Part shown: in pieces, positions 1 through 8,783 of the stretch | How positions within the stretch are numbered: position 1 is the stretch's first letter | Layout: the number at the start of each line of letters is the position of its first letter | Origin: Massilia sp. Leaf139 | Lineage (GTDB): Bacteria; Pseudomonadota; Gammaproteobacteria; Burkholderiales; Burkholderiaceae_D | Direction: 5' to 3' | NCBI RefSeq assembly: GCF_001424165.1 | Contig: NZ_LMOJ01000004.1 | Span: 1 to 56,293 of the forward strand | DNA: 56,293 bases | Notes under the pieces: generated by a model | What the model saw: only the letters and a program-made list of their open reading frames with translations | What the model was told of the DNA's origin: nothing | The model's database searches: none | Made by a program: the position numbers and the translations under genes

Positions 1-135
1 CGCTGCGCGCCCCGGGCGCCTCGGCAGTGATCTACGGCCAGCTCGACGGGTCATCGAGGTCGACAGTTTGTTCTGGGTGTTCGACAGCGAGTTCTGTGCG
101 GACAGGGAAGCAGCGTTGGTGTGAAGGCTCAGCAT
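1..135 (-). pseudogene. Flagellin, N-terminal fragment (broken)
   Basis: Read on the minus strand from an ATG at 135, the first 30 codons (135 down to 46) give a typical bacterial flagellin N-terminus that starts MLSLHTNAASLSAQNSL and continues with the helix that ends in STSMTR. A Shine-Dalgarno GGAG lies about 6 bases upstream. After position 46 the flagellin pattern (normally an LGTG-type turn followed by NSA-DDAAG) stops abruptly and no frame of bases 1-45 resumes it. The fragment is therefore either truncated by the window or contig end with a chimeric tip, or is a genuinely rearranged flagellin gene. Flagellin is the secreted filament subunit. Its divergent position to the TPR/glycosyltransferase gene at 420 makes filament glycosylation the likely purpose of the neighbouring sugar genes. 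Identity of the first 30 codons is clear; the cause of the break is not. Confidence 0.75.
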
Positions 136-214
136 GGTTGGCTCCGATTAGTTGGGGTTCAAGGAGCAGCTCATCTGCTCTCACAAGTACAAGACGACCG
201 TACTCAGCCGTTCA

Positions 215-240
215 TTAAATGCCGTACGGAAATTTTTTGA
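215..240 (-). promoter_or_regulatory. Candidate flagellin promoter (sigma-28-like)
   Basis: About 80-100 bases upstream of the flagellin ATG, the minus strand reads TCAA, a 14-base spacer, then GCATTTAA. This resembles the flagellar sigma-28 pattern (TAAA/TCAA, about 15 bases, GCCGATAA) with mismatches in the -10 part. Position and 5' leader length suit a flagellin gene. It is only a candidate; the rest of the 136-419 spacer shows nothing else I can name. Confidence 0.25.
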
Positions 241-419
241 TTTATTTTTGCAGCCCCTGTTTTGGGACGCCGCCGCTGTCCCTGCACGGAGCGTGGCGCC
301 CTTCTTGCTGCACGTAAACTGCGCCCTCTATAATGGAACGCAAGCTCCTCGCCACGCCTGCTATCCTTCAGGACGCCGATCCGCGTACCGCTCCACCTCA
401 CCAGCAAAGGTTCTCGACC

Positions 420-2651
420 ATGGGAAAACACAGTAAAGGCGCACGATTCACGCCCGCCAATCCAACCGCGGCACGTGTGGCCACACTGTTCGACGAGGGG
501 ATCGCGTTTCACCAGAACGGCCAGCTCGAGCGCGCGCTGGCGGCCTACGAAGGCGTGCTGCGCCTGATGCCCAGGCACGTCGAGGCGCTGCACCATACCG
601 GCATCGTCGCCTTCCAGCGCGGCGATTACCCGGCTGCGGCCAAGTTCATCGGTGCGGCGCTCGCGCTCAGCCCCGACATGGGCGCCGCCCACGGCAACCT
701 CGGCAACGCCTTGAAGGAGCTGGGCCGCTACGACGAGGCACTGGCCAGCTACGCGCGCGCGCTCGCCCTGCAGCCCGACGACGCGGACACCCTCTACAAC
801 CAGGGCAGCGTCCTCCAGCACCTGGGCCGCTACGACGAGGCCCTGGCCAGCTTCGCGCAGGCGATCGCGCTCAATCCGAACGACATCGATGCCCTCAACA
901 ACCGCGCCGTCGTCCTGCACGCACTGCAGCGCAACGAGGAAGCGCTGGCCGATCTGGATCGCGCGCTGGCGCTCAACGTCGGCTTTGCGCATGCCCACAA
1001 CAACCGCGGCAACGTCCTGAAGGATCTGGGCCGCTTCGAGGAAGCGCTGAGCGCTTTCGAGTTCGCGCTTGCAGCGGCCAACAATTTCGGCGACGCCTGG
1101 TACAACCGCGGCATCGTCCTGCACGTGCTCGGCCGGCCGGAAGACGCGGTGGCCAGCTACGACAATGCGCTGCACCTGAATGGCGAGTCGGCCGCCATCT
1201 GGCACAACCGCGCCCTGGCCCTGCAGCTGCTGCGCAACTACCCCGAGGCGCTGGAGAGCTGCGAGCGCGCCCTGGCCCTGCAGCCTGACAACCCGGAAAT
1301 CCTGCGCCACCGCAGCCGCCTGCTGGCCCAGCTGCACCGGCACGACGCCGCGCTCGGCAGCCTGGAACAGATGCGCGCCCAGCGGCCGGACGATCCGAAG
1401 ACCCTGCACCTGCGTTCTCAGACCCTGCGCGAACTGGGCCAGCTCGACGCCGCGCTGGCCAGCGTCGACCGCGCGCTGGCGCTCGACCCGGATCGCTACG
1501 AATTCCTGTTCACGCGCGGCTCGCTGCTGCGCTCCCTGCTGCGCTATCCGGAAGCCCTGGCCGATTTCGACAAGGCGGTCGCCCAGCGTCCCGACGCCGC
1601 GGCGGGCCACGCCGATCGCGGCATCGTGCTCGCCGACCTCGGCCGGTTCGAGGAGGCAGGCGCCGCCTACGACCGCGCGCTGGCCATCGATCCCGATTTC
1701 GCCATCGCGCGCTGGAACCGCGCGCTGCTGCGCCTGATGCTGGGCGACTTCGCCGCCGGCTGGCCGGATTACGAGGCGCGCTGGAACGTGGAAGGACTGA
1801 ACGTCTTCCACGAAAAGCGTGACCTCGGCGCACCGCTCTGGCGCGGCGCCGAACCGCTCGCGGGCAAGACCATCCTGCTGCATGCGGAGCAGGGCCTGGG
1901 CGACACCCTGCAGTTCTGCCGCTATGCGCCGATGGTGGCGGAGCAGGGCGCGCGCGTCATATTGGAGGTGCAGCCGTCCCTGCTGCCGCTGATGCGCAGC
2001 CTGCCGGGCATCGACGGGCTGGTGGCGAAGGGCGATCCCTTGCCGCCCTTCGACCTGCAATGCCCCCTGATGAGCCTTCCGCTCGCCTTCGGCACGCGGC
2101 TCGATTCGATTCCCGATCCGGGCGCCTATCTCAAGCCGGGCGCGGCCAAACTCGCTCAATGGGCGGCCGAGCTGGGCGAAAAGACGCGTCCGCGTGTGGG
2201 CCTGGTCTGGAGCGGGAACGCGCATCACCGCCTCGACCGCTTCCGCAGCATGTCGTTCCTGGCGGCGTCGAACCTGGTGTCGGACGGGTTCGAATTCGTC
2301 TCGCTGCAGAAGGAATTGCGCCCGCTCGACAAGGTCGTGCTGGGGATGAAGCGCAACGTGCGCCACTTCGGCGAGCGCCTGGCCGACTTCGAGGACACGG
2401 CTGCGCTGATCGCGCAGATGGATCTGGTGATCACCGTCGACACCAGCGTCGCCCACATGGCCGGCGCCATGGGCAAGCCGGTCTGGATCCTGCTGGCGGG
2501 CGGCACCCTGGCCGACTGGCGTTGGCTACTCGAGCGCGGCGACAGCCCGTGGTATGCGAACGCGCGCCTGTATCGCCAGGAGGTGCCGGGCGACTGGACG
2601 CCGGTGCTCGAGCAACTGAAGACGGATCTGCGCGCGCTGGCCGTGAACTGA
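420..2651 (+). CDS. TPR protein with C-terminal glycosyltransferase-like domain
   Basis: A 743-residue cytosolic protein. About a dozen tetratricopeptide repeats (recurring LG-x-Y/F-EAL-x-x-Y/F-x-x-AL patterns) occupy roughly residues 15-460. The C-terminal 260 residues look like the TPR-associated glycosyltransferase (GT9/GT41-like) domain: it has a VGLVWSG strand and an ITVDTSVAHMAGAMGKPVW segment, the usual nucleotide-sugar binding end. I chose the ATG at 420 because AAAGG sits 9 bases before it; an upstream in-frame ATG at 333 lacks a good ribosome site. Proteins of this build next to flagellin genes usually transfer glycans onto flagellin, the TPR part binding the protein substrate. The gene diverges from the flagellin fragment and precedes the sugar-biosynthesis genes, which supports that role. 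Acceptor and sugar are inferred. Confidence 0.8.
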   Translation: MGKHSKGARFTPANPTAARVATLFDEGIAFHQNGQLERALAAYEGVLRLMPRHVEALHHTGIVAFQRGDYPAAAKFIGAALALSPDMGAAHGNLGNALKELGRYDEALASYARALALQPDDADTLYNQGSVLQHLGRYDEALASFAQAIALNPNDIDALNNRAVVLHALQRNEEALADLDRALALNVGFAHAHNNRGNVLKDLGRFEEALSAFEFALAAANNFGDAWYNRGIVLHVLGRPEDAVASYDNALHLNGESAAIWHNRALALQLLRNYPEALESCERALALQPDNPEILRHRSRLLAQLHRHDAALGSLEQMRAQRPDDPKTLHLRSQTLRELGQLDAALASVDRALALDPDRYEFLFTRGSLLRSLLRYPEALADFDKAVAQRPDAAAGHADRGIVLADLGRFEEAGAAYDRALAIDPDFAIARWNRALLRLMLGDFAAGWPDYEARWNVEGLNVFHEKRDLGAPLWRGAEPLAGKTILLHAEQGLGDTLQFCRYAPMVAEQGARVILEVQPSLLPLMRSLPGIDGLVAKGDPLPPFDLQCPLMSLPLAFGTRLDSIPDPGAYLKPGAAKLAQWAAELGEKTRPRVGLVWSGNAHHRLDRFRSMSFLAASNLVSDGFEFVSLQKELRPLDKVVLGMKRNVRHFGERLADFEDTAALIAQMDLVITVDTSVAHMAGAMGKPVWILLAGGTLADWRWLLERGDSPWYANARLYRQEVPGDWTPVLEQLKTDLRALAVN

Positions 2652-2662
2652 CCTGGCGCGGG

Positions 2663-3160
2663 TCACACGGCGTCGGGTCGGATTGGCTTGCTCATGGTCG
2701 ACGACCGGACTGCATAACCCAGCTCTTCATACAGCCGTTCGGCTGGTTGGTTGAATGTCCAGACTTCGAGCTGGATCTCGCTGGCGCCCTGCGAAGCCGC
2801 CCAGCGCTCCGCGTATTCCATGAGTGTCCGTCCGATGCCGCGTCCACGCATCGGCTCCGCGACACATAGCGTGCCGATCCTTGCAAAGCGTAGCGGCCGA
2901 AGCAGGCAATGGCGCTCTTCAGCGACATGCACGGTAACGAAGCCGACATCGATCTCGCCATCGCATGACAGGAAGGTCGCCGCGGCGTCGCCCTCCAGGC
3001 TCTTCAGCCAATGCGCCTGTTCCGCGTCGCGGTCGGGGTTCGGCTCGAAGAGCTGCGGCCATGCCGCGTGGTGCAAACGGTTGACGACCTGGCCAAGTTC
3101 GCATATCGACGGCAGGTCTTCAACGGTAGCGCGGCGGTAAGACAGCGTGTTTTGAAACAT
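2663..3160 (-). CDS. GNAT-family N-acetyltransferase
   Basis: A 165-residue single-domain acetyltransferase. The acetyl-CoA binding motif A is visible as the R-G-R-G-I-G-R segment at about residues 113-119, followed by the helix and the C-terminal N-Q-P-A-E-R-L-Y-E-E-L-GY signature typical of GNAT enzymes. It is convergent with the TPR/glycosyltransferase gene (11 bases apart) and lies downstream of the aminotransferase on the same strand. It could acylate the amino-sugar made by that enzyme, but the sequence is closer to generic small-molecule or protein GNATs than to sugar N-acetyltransferases, so the substrate is open. Confidence 0.75.
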   Translation of the reverse strand: MFQNTLSYRRATVEDLPSICELGQVVNRLHHAAWPQLFEPNPDRDAEQAHWLKSLEGDAAATFLSCDGEIDVGFVTVHVAEERHCLLRPLRFARIGTLCVAEPMRGRGIGRTLMEYAERWAASQGASEIQLEVWTFNQPAERLYEELGYAVRSSTMSKPIRPDAV

Positions 3161-3226
3161 ACAATGTCCGCAAGAGGGTGCCCGCTGCCGCCGGCTCGGG
3201 CGTGAGGGAATGGTTGTCGTGCCGAC

Positions 3227-4321
3227 TCAGGCGAAAAAGGCCTTCACCTCGGTTGCGATCAGCGCCACCTCGTCCGCGCTCAGGTAGGGCGCCATCGGCA
3301 GGCTGAGGATCTCCGCCTGCAGCCGCTCGGTGACCGGGAGCGCCGGCCAGTCGTGGCCGGCATACGCCCCCTGGCGATGGCAGGGAATCGGATAATGGAT
3401 CTGCGTGCCGATTCCGCGCTGCGTCAGGTGCTCGCGCAGGGCATCGCGCCGGGGCGTGCGCACGACGAGCAGGTGCCAGACCGACCGGGCGCCATCGGGC
3501 ACGCGGATCAGCTCGACCGGCGTGTCGGTCAGCGCTGCGCGGTACGCCTCTGCGACGGCCGCGCGCCGTGCGTTGTCGGCATCCAGGTGCTGCAGTTTGA
3601 CGCGCAGCACGGCCGCCTGCATCTCGTCCAGGCGCGAATTGATGCCCGCGGCATCGTGCTGGTATTTGATCGAGGAGCCGTAGTTGCGCAGCTTGCGCAG
3701 GCGTTCGGCCAGATCGTCGTCGTTCGTCGTGATGGCACCGCCGTCGCCCAGCGCGCCCAGGTTCTTGCCGGGATAGAAACTGAAGCCCGCCGCGTCGCCG
3801 AGGCCGCCCGCGCGCCGGCCCCGATACTGCGCGCCATGCGCCTGTGCCGCGTCCTCGATGACGCGCAGGCCATGGCGATCCGCGATGTCCCGGATCGCGT
3901 CCATCTCCGCCGGCATGCCGTATAGGTGCACGGGCATGATCGCGCGCGTGCGCGGCGTGATCGCGTCTTCGATCCGCTGCGGGTCGATGTTCCAGGTTGC
4001 GTCGTCGGGTTCGACCGGGACGATGCGCGCGCCGACCAGGCTGACCGCGAGCCAGGTGGCGATGAAGGTATTCGCCGGTACGATGACTTCGTCGCCCGCG
4101 CCGATGCCGTAGGCGCGCAGGATCAGGTGCAGGGCATCGAGGCCATTGCCCACGCCGATGCAATGCTCGACGCCGCAGTAGCTTGCAAACTCCCGCTCGA
4201 ATGCGGCGGTTTCCTCGCCCATGATGTAGTAACCCGAGCGCAGCACGCGGTCGATCGCCTCGCGCATCGCCGCTTCATAGGGGGCGTTCGCGCGGCCCAA
4301 GTTGAGAAAGTCTATCGGCAT
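3227..4321 (-). CDS. DegT/DnrJ/EryC1/StrS sugar aminotransferase
   Basis: A 364-residue PLP-dependent aminotransferase, full length for the family. The Schiff-base lysine is K186 in [16 protein letters not shown]. The cofactor-contacting acidic residue is D157 in the [11 protein letters not shown] motif. The family transfers an amino group to a keto-sugar nucleotide. Directly upstream on the same strand (28-base gap) is a sugar 3,4-ketoisomerase. That pairing is the FdtA/FdtB or QdtA/QdtB arrangement which makes dTDP-3-amino-3,6-dideoxyhexoses (Fuc3N or Qui3N). No RmlA/RmlB genes are in this window, so the dTDP-keto-sugar must come from elsewhere. The product sugar is inferred from the pairing and not from the sequence alone. 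Confidence 0.88.
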   Translation of the reverse strand: MPIDFLNLGRANAPYEAAMREAIDRVLRSGYYIMGEETAAFEREFASYCGVEHCIGVGNGLDALHLILRAYGIGAGDEVIVPANTFIATWLAVSLVGARIVPVEPDDATWNIDPQRIEDAITPRTRAIMPVHLYGMPAEMDAIRDIADRHGLRVIEDAAQAHGAQYRGRRAGGLGDAAGFSFYPGKNLGALGDGGAITTNDDDLAERLRKLRNYGSSIKYQHDAAGINSRLDEMQAAVLRVKLQHLDADNARRAAVAEAYRAALTDTPVELIRVPDGARSVWHLLVVRTPRRDALREHLTQRGIGTQIHYPIPCHRQGAYAGHDWPALPVTERLQAEILSLPMAPYLSADEVALIATEVKAFFA

Positions 4322-4349
4322 TGTTGGTCAGTTTTTTATACGGGACAGG

Positions 4350-4775
4350 TCAGGCGCCGGCGAGCTTGTTCTGCCGGACGCGTTCGAGAAATTCGTCATA
4401 GTCACGAATATAGTCGTCTTCGCTATACCGTTCCGACGCCAGCACCATGCAGACGCCGCCTGACGAGAAATTATCGAGCGTGCGCCACATCATCGGCGAG
4501 ATATACAGGCCATAGTAGGAGCGGTTCAATTGGAAACGGCGCTGGCGGTCGCCGTCGTCGAGCACGATGTCGAAGCTGCCCGACATGGCGATGACGAACT
4601 GATGGAGATTTTTGTGCGCATGCGCGCCGCGGTCGGAGCCTCCCGGCACGTCGTACAGATAATAGACGCGCTTGATATCGAAGGGGATGTGGTTTCCGCC
4701 TTCGACGAAGGTGAGGTTGCCACGGGGGTCGGAAATCTTCGGCAATTCGATCAGGCGGCAATCATTGAGAGGCAT
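4350..4775 (-). CDS. Sugar 3,4-ketoisomerase (FdtA/QdtA-like cupin)
   Basis: A 141-residue single-domain cupin. The SDRGAHAHKNLHQFV stretch carries the paired histidines that act in ketoisomerization, and the opening residues (LPKISDPRGNLTFVEGG) and the S-P-M-M-W-RTL segment are family hallmarks. These enzymes turn dTDP-4-keto-6-deoxyglucose into the 3-keto isomer that a PLP aminotransferase then aminates. The aminotransferase follows immediately. Whether the product has galacto (FdtA) or gluco (QdtA) configuration cannot be told by eye. Confidence 0.88.
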   Translation of the reverse strand: MPLNDCRLIELPKISDPRGNLTFVEGGNHIPFDIKRVYYLYDVPGGSDRGAHAHKNLHQFVIAMSGSFDIVLDDGDRQRRFQLNRSYYGLYISPMMWRTLDNFSSGGVCMVLASERYSEDDYIRDYDEFLERVRQNKLAGA

Positions 4776-4859
4776 TCCCCGCTCCTTGTCAGTTCAACTC
4801 GTAAAAATCATCACGACGCCGCCGGCGCCGAAGTTTGTGCTGCGCATCCCCGTGTCCGC

Positions 4860-6056
4860 TTACGCCTTCGTGCGCACCTTGATCCAGTTACTCGTCTCTT
4901 CCAGGTATTTGACGAAGCCGAAGAGCGAGCAATGTTGCTGGTAGTGGCGCGCGAAATCGCGGCACTGCTCCCGGTGGGATTCGGGCGAGGCCATGACGCG
5001 CTCCGCCTTGATGCGTAATCCGCCGGCAGCGCCGTCGAAGAACAGGTCACCGTAGTCGCCGCCCAGGAACGTCTCGTACGGCCAATTCGATCCAGCCAGG
5101 AAGCCCGATCGGTTGCTCATCGCTCGCAAGGTACGGTCATGCAGGGCATCGTGAATCGGCGCCGCATCGACGATGCCGTACTGGGACGCGAACTGGAATG
5201 CATTATCCGATATCGTGTCGAACGACAGGAATTCGTGATGGCGGTTTTGCCTGAGCCGGAAGCGCTCCCATCCCCGCCCATAGATCTTGAGCGGCACATC
5301 CGCCAGATCGTTGACGATGTGCTCGGCGACCGTATTGCGATGGATTTTGTCGAGCAGCGCATGGACGTGCATGCGCACCGCCAGTTCCGAGCTGCTGAAC
5401 TCCGCGCACAAGGCTGCCATCAATTCCGCGTCCAGCATGCCGTCGATGATGTCATGGTGGTTGGTTCGGTCGCCGTTCCTGAATTCGCCGATGATCGCAT
5501 CCGCCGCATGGAGCAGGAAGCTCCCGAGCAGTTGATGCGATTCCGCACGCCACCTGTCCAGGGTCGTGTCGAGATCGTCGAGATTCTTGGGGAGGACGAA
5601 GAAATTCCCCTCGAACTGGCCTTTGACGCCATCGGTAAACAAATTCGGCGTCGGGAAGAACGTGGCGGCGATCCGGCGCGGAAGGTGGGTGTTCGCGAAC
5701 CGGGCGAACGACGCCGTGCTGTAGATGTGCTGCACCCATGGCGAGGTGGCCGTGTGATTCAAGGGCATCTGGGCTGGATGGTCGCCGTGATAGCACAGTA
5801 CCGGCACCTGCAACTGTTCCCAGAGGGTGGTGGGGTCGGTGTCCGTCGCGCCAAGCTGCAAACCGATGCCCTGCCATAGGATGATAAAATCGATACCTTC
5901 TTCGTTGATCGCGGCCAGCTTGTCCACCATCGAATCGTCGATATCGACAATATGAACCGACCGCCCCATACGCTCGATTGCCTGCTTCATGCATGTGCTG
6001 AAATAGGTGAAGAAATCATTTTCTCCTCCCTTCCAGTTGATTATCACGATGTTCAT
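4860..6056 (-). CDS. Putative glycosyltransferase (CgeB/GT1-like)
   Basis: A 398-residue protein without signal peptide or membrane segments. It opens with a Rossmann-type strand (MNIVIINWKGG) and has a LPLKIYGRGWERF segment around the middle and a C-terminal YETFLGG-DYGDLFF region, which recall CgeB-type and other one-domain glycosyltransferases that bind a nucleotide-sugar in their C-terminal half. I place the start at the ATG at 6056; the frame is open further upstream, but that part has no protein-like character. No clear Shine-Dalgarno is seen. The gene stands 84 bases upstream of the ketoisomerase on the same strand and diverges from the epimerase gene at 6264. Base composition is a little richer in A+T than the neighbours. 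Function is tentative. Confidence 0.6.
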   Translation of the reverse strand: MNIVIINWKGGENDFFTYFSTCMKQAIERMGRSVHIVDIDDSMVDKLAAINEEGIDFIILWQGIGLQLGATDTDPTTLWEQLQVPVLCYHGDHPAQMPLNHTATSPWVQHIYSTASFARFANTHLPRRIAATFFPTPNLFTDGVKGQFEGNFFVLPKNLDDLDTTLDRWRAESHQLLGSFLLHAADAIIGEFRNGDRTNHHDIIDGMLDAELMAALCAEFSSSELAVRMHVHALLDKIHRNTVAEHIVNDLADVPLKIYGRGWERFRLRQNRHHEFLSFDTISDNAFQFASQYGIVDAAPIHDALHDRTLRAMSNRSGFLAGSNWPYETFLGGDYGDLFFDGAAGGLRIKAERVMASPESHREQCRDFARHYQQHCSLFGFVKYLEETSNWIKVRTKA

Positions 6057-6263
6057 AGTTTTAAAAGATGAGTGGGGGAAGTCGTGCGAAGTGCGCGCTG
6101 GCGTGCAAAGACAATTTTGCCGGAATGATCTGCGTGCGCTTCCAGGCCGTGGGCCGCGAACTGTCGGTGCCCCTATTTTAGATGGAAGAAGATGTTTTAG
6201 GATAATACTCACCGTCCTGGGCGTGTCGTTCGGGCGTCGAAGCTCCATTCGGGTTGTACGAGC

Positions 6264-7184
6264 ATGACCGGACGCCGCGCACTCGTCACCGGCGCCAGTG
6301 GCTATGTCGGCTCGCAGCTCGCGCGCCGCCTGGTGGAGGAGGGCTGGGAGGTGCATGTCCTATTGCGCCCCGGTTCCAGTCTCGACGCGCTGGCGCCCGT
6401 GATCGACAAACTTACCGTGCACCGCTTCGACGGCGGCACGGCCGCGCTGGCCCACATTGTGCGCGAGGCCGCACCCGACGCCGTGTTCCACCTGGCCGCC
6501 GTGTTCCTGGCCCAGCACCGACCCGACGAGATCGAAGCCCTCATCGAGGCCAACGTCCTGTTTCCAACCCAGCTTTTGGAAGCCATGGCGGCCAACGGCG
6601 TGCGCATCTTCGTCAACACCGGCACCGCCTGGCAGCATTTCGAGAACCGCGCCTACGATCCGGTGAATCTGTATGCCGCCACCAAGCAGGCCTTCGAGGC
6701 GCTGCTGGCCTATTACGTCAATGGGCTCGGCTTCTCGGTGGCGACGCTGGCGCTGTTCGACACCTACGGGCCGCAGGATCCGCGGCCGAAACTGATGAGC
6801 GCCCTGTGGAAGGCGGCCGCCAGCGGCGCGGCGCTGTCGATGTCATCCGGCGAGCAGCTGCTCGACATGGTGCATATCGACGACGTGGTCGACGCCTACC
6901 TCGCCACCGAACGCGCCTTGCGCACGGCCGGCCCGGTGCAGCTGCGCTACGGGGTGTCCTCGGGCGCGCCGCTGCGCCTGAAGGAGCTGGTGGCCGCATT
7001 CGAAGCGGCGCTCGGTGCGCGCCTGCAAGTGCGTTGGGGCGCGCGCCCCGATCGCCCGCGCGACACCCTGCGCGCCTGGACGGACTTTGAAGCGCCCCCC
7101 GGCTGGCAGCCGCGCGTGCCTTTCGCGGAAGGCCTGCGCCGCAGCGCGCCCCCCGGTTGGCAGCCGCACGATCCGGTCGAATAG
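6264..7184 (+). CDS. NAD-dependent epimerase/dehydratase (extended SDR)
   Basis: A 306-residue extended short-chain dehydrogenase. The NAD-binding G-x-x-G-x-x-G is at G10-G16 (VTGASGYVGSQLARRL). The catalytic Y-x-x-x-K is Y137/K141 in NLYAATK, with the upstream T/S partner in VNTGTAW. The middle FDTYGP motif is typical of nucleotide-sugar epimerases and dehydratases. It is the only rightward gene inside the island. It diverges from the glycosyltransferase-like gene across a 207-base spacer (with a TAATACT -10-like box near 6204) and converges on the AMP-ligase with a 13-base gap. It probably reduces, epimerizes or dehydrates the nucleotide-sugar; the exact step is unknown. Confidence 0.8.
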   Translation: MTGRRALVTGASGYVGSQLARRLVEEGWEVHVLLRPGSSLDALAPVIDKLTVHRFDGGTAALAHIVREAAPDAVFHLAAVFLAQHRPDEIEALIEANVLFPTQLLEAMAANGVRIFVNTGTAWQHFENRAYDPVNLYAATKQAFEALLAYYVNGLGFSVATLALFDTYGPQDPRPKLMSALWKAAASGAALSMSSGEQLLDMVHIDDVVDAYLATERALRTAGPVQLRYGVSSGAPLRLKELVAAFEAALGARLQVRWGARPDRPRDTLRAWTDFEAPPGWQPRVPFAEGLRRSAPPGWQPHDPVE

Positions 7185-7197
7185 AATCCGAAGGCGC

Positions 7198-8538
7198 TTA
7201 CTCGCGCCGGACTTTCTTCTGGCGTGCGCTGTGCAGGACGCCTTCGGCCAGCACCACCTTGGCCGGCACCTTGAACGAGTTCAGCTGGGCCAGGCACGCC
7301 TGGCGTACGCGCTTCTTCACGCTGTCGACCGGCTCCGGCTGTTCGAGCACGATCTTGGCGACGACGATCTGGCCCAGCAGCGCGTGCTTCTCGCCGAACA
7401 CGGCCACATCCTGCACATTGTCCAGGTCGAGGATCACGCTCTCGACCTCGGCCGGGTAGACCTTCTGGCCGCCCACGTTGATCATGTCCGTCACCCGGCC
7501 CAGGATGCGGAAGTAGTCGCCGTCGACCTCGACCTGATCCTGGGTGTTGAACCAGCCGTCGGCATCGAATTCGGATGGCGCGTTCAGGTACCCGACCATG
7601 GCGTAGTCGGACTTGATCCACAATACATTGTCGACGATCCTGGTCTGGAAGCCCTCGCCGCCGATGCGCACCCACAGCGAGCCGTCGTCGCGCGACTGCG
7701 AGCGCAGCACGCCGACCTCGGACAGGCCGTAGGTCTGCTGCAGGTTCACGCCCGGGAAGGCCGCGCGCACGCGGTCCAGCGTCGATTGCGGCATCACTTC
7801 GGTGCCGTAGGTGATCCGCTTGAGCGAGGACAGGTCGTACTCGGCGTACAAGCCGGAGGCCATCAGCAAGGTCAGGAAGGAGGGCGTGGCCGGCAACAGC
7901 TCGACCTTGTAGCGCTCGATCGCGCTGCAGATGTTCGCCACCGCGCGGTCGGCCACCGTGACCACGGTGCCCAGGCTGGCCGTGATGGCCAGGATGGTGT
8001 TGATGCCGCCGAAGTGGTCGATCATCAGGAACGGAATCGCCACCACCGGCGCGCGCTGCTTGCGGAATTTTTCGGCCACCTGGTTGAAGTCGTGCAGGAT
8101 GCCCTTCGGCTTGCCGGTCGAGCCCGACGAGAACAGCACCAGCCCCGGCGTGCCGCGCTGGCGGAATTCAGCCAGCAGTGCGTTGTCGCTGGCCAGGTTG
8201 CGGTAGCCGATGCTGAAGCCGCGCCCGGCCGTGTCGAATTCGATATACCAGTCGCAGCCCGACACCCCGAGCGCCACCGATTCCTCGATCACCGACTGGC
8301 GCGTCAGCGGAATCACGATCGCGCCCAGCTGGGCCAGTGCCAGCATGGTGCAGAACACTTCGGGCGAATAGTCGCCCAGCACCACCACGGTCTGGCCGCG
8401 CGTCACGCCGGCGCTGGCCGCGCGCGCGCGGAAGGCGTTCACGTTGGCCACCACGGCGCCGTAGCTGACTTCGCGGCCTTCGTGGATGAATGCCAGCCGC
8501 TCCGGGGCGGCGGCGAACCGTTCGATCAGCCAGTCCAT
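7198..8538 (-). CDS. AMP-dependent acyl ligase / acyl-CoA synthetase
   Basis: A 446-residue member of the ANL adenylating family. The P-loop is the LFSSGSTGKPKG motif at about residues 135-146. Later hallmarks follow: the QTYGLSEVG motif, the YLNAP-x-x-F-D-DGWF-TQD hinge region, and GRVTDMINVGGQKVYP in the small C-terminal domain. It is somewhat short for the family but has both domains. It is the last gene of the leftward acyl module and its start is 2 bases from the end of the ACP gene. The likely job is to activate a carboxylic acid as acyl-AMP and load it on that ACP (or CoA). The final catalytic lysine region is close to the C-terminus (RQKKVRRE). Confidence 0.82.
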   Translation of the reverse strand: MDWLIERFAAAPERLAFIHEGREVSYGAVVANVNAFRARAASAGVTRGQTVVVLGDYSPEVFCTMLALAQLGAIVIPLTRQSVIEESVALGVSGCDWYIEFDTAGRGFSIGYRNLASDNALLAEFRQRGTPGLVLFSSGSTGKPKGILHDFNQVAEKFRKQRAPVVAIPFLMIDHFGGINTILAITASLGTVVTVADRAVANICSAIERYKVELLPATPSFLTLLMASGLYAEYDLSSLKRITYGTEVMPQSTLDRVRAAFPGVNLQQTYGLSEVGVLRSQSRDDGSLWVRIGGEGFQTRIVDNVLWIKSDYAMVGYLNAPSEFDADGWFNTQDQVEVDGDYFRILGRVTDMINVGGQKVYPAEVESVILDLDNVQDVAVFGEKHALLGQIVVAKIVLEQPEPVDSVKKRVRQACLAQLNSFKVPAKVVLAEGVLHSARQKKVRRE

Positions 8539-8540
8539 GC

Positions 8541-8783
8541 TCAGCCTTGGGCGCGCAGCTGTTGCTCGAGGACGAGCTTGATCAGCTGGTAGGAGGTGAT
8601 GTCGCCCGCGTCCTCGTCGGGAATCGTCACCTTGAACTCTTCTTCCAGCGCGAGCACCAGGTTCATGTGGCGCAGGGAGTCCCAGCTGGGAATGGTGTCC
8701 ATGCTCGCGTCGGGGCCGATGCTGGCCGGATCCACGTTCAACATGGTGGCCATCACGTTTTTCAGGGCGTCTTCATTCAGCAT
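8541..8783 (-). CDS. Acyl carrier protein (first of two)
   Basis: An 80-residue acidic carrier protein. The phosphopantetheine attachment serine is S36 in PSWDSLRHMNLV, and the four-helix acidic profile is typical. Its start overlaps the 3' end of the FkbH-like gene by 11 bases and its end nearly touches the AMP-ligase, so the three are probably co-translated. FkbH-type proteins load a dedicated stand-alone ACP in known clusters, and this ACP's position makes it the natural partner, with the ligase as an alternative loader. Confidence 0.85.
   Translation of the reverse strand: MLNEDALKNVMATMLNVDPASIGPDASMDTIPSWDSLRHMNLVLALEEEFKVTIPDEDAGDITSYQLIKLVLEQQLRAQG

Noticed and set aside
204..2456. 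750-codon open frame on the minus strand
   Set aside because: Antisense of the TPR gene; arginine/glutamine-rich low-complexity product, opened by the GC-rich codon use of the real gene.
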